Shown here one piece after another: positions 1-6,433 of a stretch of DNA of 6,732 nt. Every line of letters begins with the position of its first letter. Position 1 is the stretch's first letter. The notes beneath the pieces are model-generated. The model did no database searches. It worked only from the letters and a program-made list of their open reading frames with translations, and was not told the origin of the DNA. This stretch comes from Acidobacteriota bacterium (lineage in GTDB: Bacteria; Acidobacteriota; Blastocatellia; Pyrinomonadales; Pyrinomonadaceae). The position numbers and the translations under genes are program-made. The stretch is taken from assembly GCA_020201365.1 (NCBI GenBank), contig JAIVGV010000096.1, positions 1 to 6,732 on the forward strand, given 5' to 3'.

Positions 1-9
1 CTCACGGCG

Positions 10-26
10 GGCGGAAATTTTCCGCC
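10..26. repeat. Short AT-centred palindrome upstream of the S46 peptidase gene
   Basis: Positions 10-17 (GGCGGAAA) are the exact reverse complement of 19-26, with one base at the centre. It could form a small GC-clamped hairpin 55 bp before the peptidase start. No T-tract follows it on either strand, so a terminator for an upstream gene is not well supported. It could equally be an operator-like site or chance. The rest of 1-81 shows only a weak TATACC -10-like element near 35-40 and the ribosome binding site of the peptidase gene. Confidence 0.3.
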
Positions 27-81
27 GGAGTGGTTATACCCACGCTCACGCTCACCGATGAAAAAGCTTTGGAGTTGAAAG

Positions 82-2163
82 ATGAGGAAAATTCTTGCCT
101 GCGTGCTCGCGCTTCTGTTCCTCTGCCAACTCGCGCCCCGCGCGCGCGCCGATGAGGGGATGTGGACGTTCGACAACCCGCCGCTCAAACAGTGGAAGGA
201 GCGCTACAACTTCGAGCCGTCGCGGGAGTGGCTCGACCGCGTGCGGCTCGCGTCCGTGAGACTGAACGACGGCGGGTCCGGGTCGTTCGTCTCGCCCGAC
301 GGGTTGTTGATGACGAACCAGCACGTCGCCTCTGGCCAGCTCTCGAAGGTCTCGACGAAGGAGCGCGACTACGTCCGCAACGGCTTCTACGCGCGCACGC
401 GAGACGAGGAGATGAAGTGTCCCGATCTCGAAATCAACGTGCTCGTCTCCTACGAGGACGTGACGAAGCGCGTGCAGGGCGCGGCGAAGCCCAATGCTTC
501 GGACGCGCAGGCGAACGAGCAGCGCAAGAGCGAGATGGCGGCGATTGAGAAGGAGTCGAACGAGAAGACGGGACTTAGAAGCGACGTGGTGACGCTCTAC
601 AGCGGCGGCGAGTATTGGCTCTACCGCTACAAAAAATACACGGACATCCGACTGGTGATGGCGCCCGAAGAGCAGATCGCCTTCTTCGGCGGCGACTACG
701 ACAACTTCACCTACCCGCGCTACGATCTCGACTTCGCCTTCTTCCGCGTTTACGAGAACGACAAGCCTATCCACACGGACAACTATTTCCGCTGGTCGAA
801 GTCGGGTCCCGCCGAGGGCGAGTTCGTCGTAGCAGTGGGCAATCCCGGTTCGACGAACAGGCTGCTGACGGTCGCGCAGTTGAAGTACCAGCGCGACGTG
901 GGGAACCCCTTGCAGATGCAGGTCTGGACTTCGCGCCGAGACGCGCTCTCGCGCTACGCCTCGCGGGGCGCGGAGCAGGCGCGGCAGGCGCAAGCCACGC
1001 GGCGCGGTCTGGAGAATTCGATCAAGCGGCTCGTCGGGCAGCAAGAGGGGCTGATGAACCCGAAGATGTTCGCGCGGAAGGAGGATGAGGAGAAGAAGCT
1101 GCTGGCAGAGATTGGTCGGCGACCCGAGTTGCAACGAAAGTACGCCGCGGCGTGGAGCGACATCGCGACCGCCTACCGCGATCTTCCCACGACGGCGAAG
1201 CGCATCGCTTTCACGACGCTCGCGCCGTCGCGGCTCGGCACCGTCGCGTCGCAGATCGTCCGCTACGCGGCGGAGACGGCGAAGCCGAACGGCGAGCGCT
1301 ACGACGAGTTCCGCGAGAACCGGCTGGAATCTCTGAGGCTCACGCTGCTCTCGCCCGCGCCCGTCTATCCCGAGATGGAAGAGGCGATCCTCGCCGCGTG
1401 GCTCGAGGAGGCGCAAAAAACTCTGGGGGCTAACGATCCGTTCGTCCGCGCCGCGCTGCAGGGGCGCGCGCCCGCGGAGGTCGCGCACGAGGCTGTCGCG
1501 CGCACAAAACTCACGGACGTCGCGTTCCGAAAGTCGCTGCTCGGAGGCGGCGCGTCGGCGGTCGCCGCTTCGGACGATCCGCTCGTCGCGCTCGCGCGCC
1601 GCGTCGAACCCATCTACCGAGAGCTGCGCGCCTGGAACGAGCAGCACATCCTGAGCGTGGAGTCGAGCGCGGGGCAGAGGATCGCGGAGGCGAGGTTCGC
1701 CGTGTACGGCAAGTCCGTTTACCCGGACGCGACTTTCACGCCGCGCATCTCCTACGGGCGCGTGCTCGGCTACGAGGAGGACACCACGCTCGTCCCATAC
1801 AAGACGACCTTCTACGGTCTCTACGAGCGCGCGCGCGGCTTCGACGAGAAGCCGCCCTTCGATCTGCCAGAGCGTTGGAAGGAAGGGAAGCCGCGCGTTG
1901 ATCTCTCGACGCCCTTCAACTTCGTCTATACCGCCGACACCATCGGCGGCAACTCCGGCTCGCCCGTCATCAACCGCGACGCGGAGATCGTAGGTCTCAA
2001 CTTCGACAGCAACATCCAGAAACTGCCGAACCGCTACTGGTACGTTGACGAATCAGAAGGCGGGCGCGCCGTCGCCGTTCATTCGGCGGCAATCATCGAG
2101 GCGTTACGGAAGATGTACGACGCGGGGAGGCTAGCGGACGAGCTGATGGGGCGTGGTCAATGA
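82..2163 (+). CDS. Secreted S46 family dipeptidyl-peptidase (DPP7/DPP11-like serine peptidase)
   Basis: This 693-residue protein is an exported serine exopeptidase of family S46, which removes dipeptides from the N-termini of oligopeptides, typically in the periplasm. Residues 1-23 look like a Sec signal peptide: MRK, a hydrophobic core, then cleavage after ARA before DEGMW. The catalytic triad of the chymotrypsin-like double barrel can be read directly: His81 in TNQHVA, Asp217 in PRYDLDFAFFR and Ser625 in GGNSGSPV. The long stretch between about 270 and 540, rich in helix-forming residues, matches the family's inserted alpha-helical domain. Length is close to the usual 700 or so residues, so the gene looks intact. 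In the porphyromonad enzymes the residue 18 after the catalytic Ser sets P1 preference (Gly in DPP7, Arg in DPP11); here it is Ser643, so I do not assign DPP7 or DPP11. Phe209 sits where those enzymes have a substrate-binding Trp. The ATG is preceded by GGAG with a 7-nt spacer. The gene is alone on its strand and convergent with the next one. Family assignment is very secure; substrate specificity is not. Confidence 0.95.
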   Translation: MRKILACVLALLFLCQLAPRARADEGMWTFDNPPLKQWKERYNFEPSREWLDRVRLASVRLNDGGSGSFVSPDGLLMTNQHVASGQLSKVSTKERDYVRNGFYARTRDEEMKCPDLEINVLVSYEDVTKRVQGAAKPNASDAQANEQRKSEMAAIEKESNEKTGLRSDVVTLYSGGEYWLYRYKKYTDIRLVMAPEEQIAFFGGDYDNFTYPRYDLDFAFFRVYENDKPIHTDNYFRWSKSGPAEGEFVVAVGNPGSTNRLLTVAQLKYQRDVGNPLQMQVWTSRRDALSRYASRGAEQARQAQATRRGLENSIKRLVGQQEGLMNPKMFARKEDEEKKLLAEIGRRPELQRKYAAAWSDIATAYRDLPTTAKRIAFTTLAPSRLGTVASQIVRYAAETAKPNGERYDEFRENRLESLRLTLLSPAPVYPEMEEAILAAWLEEAQKTLGANDPFVRAALQGRAPAEVAHEAVARTKLTDVAFRKSLLGGGASAVAASDDPLVALARRVEPIYRELRAWNEQHILSVESSAGQRIAEARFAVYGKSVYPDATFTPRISYGRVLGYEEDTTLVPYKTTFYGLYERARGFDEKPPFDLPERWKEGKPRVDLSTPFNFVYTADTIGGNSGSPVINRDAEIVGLNFDSNIQKLPNRYWYVDESEGGRAVAVHSAAIIEALRKMYDAGRLADELMGRGQ

Positions 2164-2177
2164 TTAAAGTCCGCAAC

Positions 2178-2253
2178 GAAGCCCCACAGGGGGCGGGATC
2201 AGATGGCTTGGGGCGTTGCCCAAGCCATCTGATCCCGCCCCCTGTGGGGCTTC
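2178..2253. repeat. Perfect 35-bp inverted repeat with 6-nt loop between convergent genes
   Basis: Arm 2178-2212 is the exact reverse complement of arm 2219-2253, with a 6-nt loop GCGTTG at 2213-2218. Transcribed from either side it would form a very stable GC-rich hairpin, starting 15 nt after the peptidase stop codon and lying 48 nt beyond the stop codon of the minus-strand hydrolase gene. Its position suggests a shared bidirectional transcription end or an mRNA 3'-end stabiliser, but neither side has the T-tract of a classical intrinsic terminator. The length and perfection of the arms are also compatible with a dispersed palindromic repeat of the REP/REPIN or MITE kind. A CCGCA pentamer lies just outside each arm (2171-2175 and 2257-2261), which could be a target duplication or chance. 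The structure is certain; its function is not. Confidence 0.9.
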
Positions 2254-2300
2254 ATACCGCATGAGGGCGGCGCGCCCTTCGCCCCAACCGCGCGCCGCGT

Positions 2301-3410
2301 TCACTTCAACAGCACGTCAATGATCTGGTTCGCGAGCGGCGCCAGTCGTATGTCCTCGACGTTGACCATGATGGCGACGGCGACGCCGCGCTCGGGCACG
2401 CTCTGGAGGGTGGTGCTGATGCGCTGCTGCGCGCCGCTGTGCCCGACGTAGCGCAGACCGTTGGCGGTCACGATGCCCCAGCCGAGACCGTACTCAGTCT
2501 CCTTGCCGTCGCGCAGGTGTTGCCGCGTCCACATCTGCTCGACGGTCTCGCGCTTGAGGAGCTTCCCCGTCTGCATGGCGACGTAGAACTTGGCGAGGTC
2601 TTCGGCGGTCGAGACGAAGCCGCCGCCCGGCACCTTGTAGCTGTTGTCGGCGAGCGGCGAGTTGCGCAGAGTCCCGTCCGGCGCGCGGCGGTAGCCCTGC
2701 GCGCGGTTCGGGATCAGATCGGGGATGCTGTCAACGCGCATGTGATCCATCCCGCCGGGCTTGATGACGTGCGCGGCGACGTAGTCGCCGAACCGCTCAC
2801 CCGAAGCGCCCTCGACGGCGCAGCCCAGCACGCTGTAGCCGAAGGTCGAGTATAAATACTTCGTGCCCGGCTCGAAGAGGAGCGGGTCGTCTTTGAATAG
2901 CGCGAGCCCTTCGACGACGGAAGGGTAGTAGCGCGTCGAGTTGAACTCCTCGTCGCTCTTGTAGTGGCGAATCCCCGAGAGGTGACCGAGAATCTGGCGC
3001 GCCGTCACCGTCCACTGCTTCTGCGGGAAGGCGGGGCAGTATTTCTGTACGGGCGCGTCCAAGTCGAGCTTGCCCTGCTCGGCGAGCTGCATCACGGCGG
3101 CGGCGGTGACGGGCTTCGAGAGCGAGCCGAGCCGGTAAACGGTCGCGGACTTGGCGGGGACGAAGTTTTCGAGGTCTGCGAAGCCGTAGCCGTTCGACCA
3201 GCGCAGTTGGTTGTCCGTGACGACGGCGACCGAGAGGCCGGCGATTGATTGGCGCGCCATCGCCGAAGTGATCAGCTGCTCGATCTGCCTGATCTTCTCG
3301 GCGGGGAGCCCCGGCTGCTGCGCGCCGGACGGCGCGGCGAAAGACAGGAGGAGCAGGGCGGCGGCGGCGAGCGCGCGAGCGCGGGCTCTGATGGGGCGCG
3401 TACGTTTCAA
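2301..3410 (-). CDS. Secreted serine hydrolase of the beta-lactamase family (class C / LACTB-like)
   Basis: This predicted 369-residue protein has the serine beta-lactamase/penicillin-binding fold (the 'Beta-lactamase' family that includes AmpC, esterase EstB, D-aminopeptidases and LACTB). Numbering from the TTG start, the nucleophile motif SxxK is Ser96-Leu-Ser-Lys99 in YRLGSLSKP. The second motif is Tyr187 in YSTFGY, where YxN would be usual, and the third is HSG (His324-Ser-Gly326) in VGHSGA. These cover the whole catalytic domain, so the enzyme looks intact. YSTFGY resembles LACTB-type peptidases more than true AmpC enzymes, so peptidase or esterase activity is more likely than antibiotic resistance. 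I chose TTG at 3410: GGAGG lies 8 nt upstream, and it gives a compact signal peptide (MKRTRPIR, a hydrophobic Ala/Leu core, cleavage near SGA before QQ). An in-frame ATG at 3479 would add 23 residues but has no ribosome binding site and puts polar sequence ahead of the signal. The gene is 235 bp from its upstream neighbour and probably has its own promoter. Family is secure; substrate is unknown. Confidence 0.9.
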   Translation of the reverse strand: MKRTRPIRARARALAAAALLLLSFAAPSGAQQPGLPAEKIRQIEQLITSAMARQSIAGLSVAVVTDNQLRWSNGYGFADLENFVPAKSATVYRLGSLSKPVTAAAVMQLAEQGKLDLDAPVQKYCPAFPQKQWTVTARQILGHLSGIRHYKSDEEFNSTRYYPSVVEGLALFKDDPLLFEPGTKYLYSTFGYSVLGCAVEGASGERFGDYVAAHVIKPGGMDHMRVDSIPDLIPNRAQGYRRAPDGTLRNSPLADNSYKVPGGGFVSTAEDLAKFYVAMQTGKLLKRETVEQMWTRQHLRDGKETEYGLGWGIVTANGLRYVGHSGAQQRISTTLQSVPERGVAVAIMVNVEDIRLAPLANQIIDVLLK

Positions 3411-3418
3411 CGATTTTT

Positions 3419-3423
3419 CCTCC
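3419..3423 (-). promoter_or_regulatory. Shine-Dalgarno site that fixes the TTG start of the beta-lactamase-family gene
   Basis: On the minus strand this reads GGAGG, 8 nt before TTG at 3410-3408. The upstream in-frame ATG at 3479 has only CTTCCGGCGA in front of it, which is not a ribosome binding site. This favours the TTG start. Confidence 0.65.
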
Positions 3424-3599
3424 GCAGGAGACTGAAGGCGTTTAAGGGAAAGACGCGGCGGGGCTTCGGAATGTTTCATTCGCCGGAAGGCTGACCGGAA
3501 AGCTGGTCGACGCTCACGGCAGGTCGGGCGGCTGTCCGTGCGTTCGCCGTCTCGTCGCGCAAGAGCGGACCCGCAACGATAACGGAGACGGCGGCTGAT

Positions 3600-3638
3600 C
3601 CGGCGTCGCCGGTGAAGTGAGTCGGCGCGCGGCGCGCC
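3600..3638. repeat. Two GC palindromes downstream of the GlsB/YeaQ-type gene
   Basis: CCGGCG-T-CGCCGG spans 3600-3612 and GGCGCGC-G-GCGCGCC spans 3624-3638, each perfect about one central base. The second lies 8 bp past the stop codon of the minus-strand membrane-protein gene and could form an RNA hairpin at its 3' end. No T-tract follows, so a factor-independent terminator is not shown. In such GC-rich DNA, short palindromes also arise by chance. The rest of the gap 3411-3645 shows no gene and no convincing promoter. Confidence 0.35.
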
Positions 3639-3645
3639 AGTAGTC

Positions 3646-3897
3646 CTAGCGGATGAAACGCAGGACGACGAGGACGACGATCGCGCCGACGATTGACATG
3701 AGGAAGCCCGCCGGGTGGAACTTCGAGTCAGGGCTCGGCTTCGAGAAGAGGTGACCGGCGAAGCCGCCGACGACCGAGCCGACGATGCCGACGAGCGTCG
3801 TCATCAAGAGCCCCATGTGATCCGCGCCCGGCAGCAGCGCGCGCGCGATCAAGCCCGCGAGAAAGCCGATGACGATGTACCAGATGACGTGCAGCAT
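3646..3897 (-). CDS. GlsB/YeaQ/YmgE family (transglycosylase-associated) stress-response membrane protein
   Basis: This 83-residue hydrophobic protein has the family's size and pattern: three membrane segments at about residues 3-22, 29-51 and 62-82, with Gly-rich helices (GFLAGLIAR, GIVGSVVGGFAGHLF, GAIVVLVVLRF). The first helix ends in the characteristic ARALLPG and the second carries the conserved Gly run. Such proteins sit in the inner membrane. They are often annotated as transglycosylase-associated and are linked to general or envelope stress in several bacteria, but their molecular function is unknown. The ATG has GGAGG 5 nt upstream (plus-strand 3903-3907). It begins 84 bp after the stop codon of the EF-G-like gene on the same strand, so co-transcription is possible, though a hairpin in the gap may reduce it. 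The family call is secure from sequence pattern alone. Confidence 0.92.
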   Translation of the reverse strand: MLHVIWYIVIGFLAGLIARALLPGADHMGLLMTTLVGIVGSVVGGFAGHLFSKPSPDSKFHPAGFLMSIVGAIVVLVVLRFIR

Positions 3898-3920
3898 AGA
3901 GACCTCCGTTATTCAGTCGA

Positions 3921-3949
3921 GACAGAAAACAGCCGCGCGCGAGCGCGCG
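3921..3949 (-). terminator. Possible weak terminator or attenuator between the EF-G-like and GlsB/YeaQ-type genes
   Basis: Read on the minus strand, CGCGCG (3949-3944) and CGCGCG (3939-3934) can pair around a 4-nt loop. A few bases later comes GTTTTCTGTCT (about 3931-3921). A GC stem followed by a short T-rich stretch resembles an intrinsic terminator, but the T-tract is interrupted and the stem is short. It might only partly reduce read-through into the membrane-protein gene. Confidence 0.3.
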
Positions 3950-3981
3950 TTGACCTCGCCGGTCGCGCGCCGAGTCGCCCG

Positions 3982-6087
3982 CTACTCCTCCTCCTCCGCC
4001 CTGATGCGCCCTTCGGCTCGCGCCTGCTCGACGACCTTGTGGGCGATGTTGCCGGGGACGGGGTCGTAGTGGGAGAACTCCATGTGGTAGCTGCCGCGCG
4101 CGCCGGTGATGGAGTTTAATTTCGACTGGTAGTCGAGCATCTCAGCCATCGGCGCTTGGGCTTTGATGACCTGATTCTTGCCGCGCATCTCCATGCCCTG
4201 CACGCGACCGCGGCGCGAGTTGAGGTCGCCCATGATGTCGCCCGAACACTCGACGGGCGCGACGACCTCGACGTGCATGATCGGCTCTAAGAGCGTCGGC
4301 TTCACCTTCTCGATGGCGGCGCGGAAAGCCTTGCGGCCGGCGGCGCGGAAAGAGTGCTCGTCGGAGTCAACCGTGTGGTACGAGCCGTCTATGAGCGTGG
4401 CTTTGAAATCAACGAGCGGGTAGCCCGCGATGGCTCCGCCCGACGCGGCTTCGACGATGCCCTTCTCAATCGCGGGGCGGAAATTCTGCGGGACGGAGCC
4501 GCCGAAAATCTTGTCCTCGAACTTGAACCCTTCGCCGCGCGGCAGAGGCTCGAAGATGACTTTGCAGTCGCCGAACTGACCGCGCCCGCCCGTCTGCTTC
4601 TTGTGCCGACCCTGCACCTCCGCGCGCGCCGTGATCGTCTCCTTGTAAGGGACTTTCGGCGGGTGCAGGGTGACCTCGACGTGGTAGCGGTCGCGAAGTT
4701 TCTGCACGACCGTCTCGACGTGGAGCTGTCCCGAGCCCGACAGGATGAACTCCTTGGTCTGCGCGTCGCGAGAGAAGTGGAGGCTGGGGTCTTCTTCGAG
4801 AATCTTGTGGATGGCGACGCTGATCTTCTCCTCGTCCTGCCGCGACTTGGGCTCGATGGCGAAAGAGATCGCGGCTTCGGGGTACTCGACCGGATCGTAA
4901 ACGATGGGCGCAGCCTTGTCCGCGAGCGTGTCGCCCGTCTGCGTCTCCTTGAGCTTGACGCAGGCGATGATGTCGCCCGCCGCCGCCTCGTCAACCTTGT
5001 CGAGCTGCTTGCCCTGCATCGAGTGCAGCGCGCCGAGCCGCTCCGCCACGCCGCGCGTCGTGTTCTGCACGGTCGCGTCCGACTTGACGCGACCGCTGAC
5101 GACTTTCATCACCGTGATGCGACCGGCGAAAGGGTCGGCGACCGTGCGGAAGACGTAAGCCGAGAACGGCTCGTCCGCGCTGTACTTGCGCGTCAAGGGC
5201 TGCCCGCCGTCCGACTCGGCGGCGGTGCGACCGTGCTCCGCCTCGTGCGTGTTGGGCGCGGGCGCGTAGTCAACGATGCCGTCGAGGATGTTCGAGAGCC
5301 CGACGAGCGTCGTCGAGGACGCCGCGAAGACCGGGCAGAGTTTCGAGGCGGCAATCGCCTTCGAGATGTTGGGCACGATGTCCTCTTCCGGCAGCGTGCC
5401 TTCTTCGAAATACTTCTCCATCAGCGCGTCATCCGACTCGGCGATCACCTCGACGAGTCGCGTGCGCTCCTTGTCAACCACGTCGCGCCCGGCTTCGGGG
5501 ATCGGAATCTCACGCGCTTTACCGTTCTCGTCGAACTCGTAAGCCTTCATGTGGACGATGTCCACGACGCCGCGAAAATCCTTCTCCCTGCCGATGGGCA
5601 AAGTGAACGGGACGATGGCGCGGCTGAAGGTCGAGCGCGCCGAGTCGAGAGCCATGCCGAAGTCCGCGTGCTCCTTGTCCATCTGGTTGATGACCATTAT
5701 GCGCGGCGTCAGGAATTCGTTGGCGTAAGCCCAGGTCTTCTCCGTCTGCACCTCGACGCCCTTGACGGCGTGGACGACGACGACGGCGCAGTCCGCGACG
5801 CGGAGCGCCGGGCGGGCGTGTGCGACGAAGGCGGCGTAGCCGGGCGTGTCAATCAAATTGATCTTGTGCTCTTTGTGTTCGAGGTGCGCGAGGGCGGTGT
5901 TCAGAGTGATCTTGCGCGCGATGGAGTCTTCGTCGTAGTCGGTCGTGGTCGTGCCCTCGTCAACCTTGCCCCAGCGCGGGGTCGCGCCGGAGACGTAGAG
6001 CAGGGAGGCGGCGAGCTGCGTCTTCCCGGCGTCGCCGTGCCCGATGATGGCGAGGTTACGAATCTGGTCGGTCGGATAGGATTTCAT
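3982..6087 (-). CDS. fusA2: EF-G-2-like translational GTPase (elongation factor G family, FusA2 type)
   Basis: This 701-residue cytosolic protein has the five-domain elongation factor G layout: GTPase about 1-275, domain II about 303-390, III about 400-475, IV about 476-600 and V about 602-690. EF-G drives ribosomal translocation; the EF-G-2 subgroup (for example the second EF-G of Thermus thermophilus) is a paralogue whose cellular role is less clear. GTPase motifs are P-loop GHGDAGKT (16-23), switch I TTTTD (46-50), DTPG (80-83) and NQMD (134-137). Two residues are unusual for canonical EF-G: Tyr84 replaces the catalytic His after DTPG, and Gln135 replaces the Lys of NKxD. The domain IV tip His is kept (His571 in DGSYHTVD). 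The protein ends in a short acidic run, EEEE. I chose ATG at 6087 because MKSYPTDQIRN aligns with the start of Thermus EF-G-2 as I remember it. The frame stays open to an ATG at 6234, but that adds a low-complexity Pro/Arg/Ser stretch and falls within the likely promoter. No clear Shine-Dalgarno precedes 6087. Whether a canonical fusA exists elsewhere cannot be seen here. Confidence 0.93.
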   Translation of the reverse strand: MKSYPTDQIRNLAIIGHGDAGKTQLAASLLYVSGATPRWGKVDEGTTTTDYDEDSIARKITLNTALAHLEHKEHKINLIDTPGYAAFVAHARPALRVADCAVVVVHAVKGVEVQTEKTWAYANEFLTPRIMVINQMDKEHADFGMALDSARSTFSRAIVPFTLPIGREKDFRGVVDIVHMKAYEFDENGKAREIPIPEAGRDVVDKERTRLVEVIAESDDALMEKYFEEGTLPEEDIVPNISKAIAASKLCPVFAASSTTLVGLSNILDGIVDYAPAPNTHEAEHGRTAAESDGGQPLTRKYSADEPFSAYVFRTVADPFAGRITVMKVVSGRVKSDATVQNTTRGVAERLGALHSMQGKQLDKVDEAAAGDIIACVKLKETQTGDTLADKAAPIVYDPVEYPEAAISFAIEPKSRQDEEKISVAIHKILEEDPSLHFSRDAQTKEFILSGSGQLHVETVVQKLRDRYHVEVTLHPPKVPYKETITARAEVQGRHKKQTGGRGQFGDCKVIFEPLPRGEGFKFEDKIFGGSVPQNFRPAIEKGIVEAASGGAIAGYPLVDFKATLIDGSYHTVDSDEHSFRAAGRKAFRAAIEKVKPTLLEPIMHVEVVAPVECSGDIMGDLNSRRGRVQGMEMRGKNQVIKAQAPMAEMLDYQSKLNSITGARGSYHMEFSHYDPVPGNIAHKVVEQARAEGRIRAEEEE

Positions 6088-6096
6088 AGAAGAAGG

Positions 6097-6116
6097 CTTT
6101 CGAGTCCTTTCGAGTC
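6097..6116. repeat. Tandem 10-bp repeat in the leader of the EF-G-like gene
   Basis: CTTTCGAGTC occurs twice head to tail (6097-6106 and 6107-6116), beginning 9 bp upstream of the GTPase start codon. On the mRNA it reads GACTCGAAAG twice. It occupies the place where a ribosome binding site would lie, and no normal Shine-Dalgarno is present. It may be simple replication slippage or a regulatory element; nothing here decides between them. Confidence 0.6.
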
Positions 6117-6205
6117 GGAGTGACACGCCCGCGCGCGAGGGCGTCCGCGCGGCTTCGGGTTGGAGCTTTGTTTGGCGCGGACTCGCGCTTTCGGGATGTG
6201 GAGGA

Positions 6206-6234
6206 AATTTAGCCGAGCGCGGCGGCGATGGCAA
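6206..6234 (-). promoter_or_regulatory. Sigma70-like promoter candidate for the EF-G-like gene
   Basis: On the minus strand, TTGCCA (6234-6229, five of six to TTGACA) is followed after exactly 17 nt by TAAATT (6211-6206, four of six to TATAAT). Transcription would start near 6199, giving a leader of about 110 nt before the ATG at 6087. This also argues against translation from the in-frame ATG at 6234, which lies in the -35 box. Confidence 0.5.
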
Positions 6235-6427
6235 GCGAGCAGGGAAGCTGAGAACGAGTGCCGGAAGGCGAAGGATGTAACGAGGAGCGCGCGCTTTAGC
6301 GGCAACTTTTTCGCCCCCCTTTCTGACAATTTCTGCAACAACGCGGCGAACGCTTCCATCTAACCCACAACATTTCCCTACGCTCTGTCGTATTCGTTTC
6401 TGACAAGACGGGGAGAGCCTTCCGCGT

Positions 6428-6433
6428 GGGAGG
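6428..6433 (+). promoter_or_regulatory. Strong Shine-Dalgarno site for the small membrane-protein gene
   Basis: GGGAGG (continuing as GGGAGGTG to 6435) lies 8-10 nt before the ATG at 6444. It is the main evidence that this short frame, with no recognised family, is translated. Confidence 0.65.

Noticed and set aside
34..56. CACGCT tandem repeat and TATACC element upstream of the peptidase gene
   Set aside because: The repeat is too short to be meaningful, and no matching -35 element at proper spacing was found.
82..150. Possible lipoprotein signal at Cys15 of the S46 peptidase
   Set aside because: The residues before Cys (LFLC) do not fit a lipobox, whereas ARA followed by DEGMW fits ordinary signal peptidase I cleavage.
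52..1647. 531-aa open frame on the minus strand, antisense to the S46 peptidase gene
   Set aside because: It is Arg/Leu-rich low-complexity sequence with no recognisable domain, and it lies opposite a gene with a full catalytic triad. Long antisense frames are expected in GC-rich coding DNA.
2439..2855. 138-aa plus-strand frame opposite the beta-lactamase-family gene
   Set aside because: No ribosome binding site and no recognisable protein; the opposite strand encodes clear SxxK and HSG motifs in order.
4354..6123. 589-aa open frame on the plus strand, antisense to the EF-G-like gene
   Set aside because: Its composition (Arg, Val, Asp, Leu) mirrors the codons of the real gene, it contains no motif, and it covers a conserved GTPase. 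It is a shadow frame.
6084..6363. Short open frames on both strands in the EF-G-like gene's upstream region
   Set aside because: They lack ribosome binding sites, have basic low-complexity products, and overlap the promoter candidate and leader.
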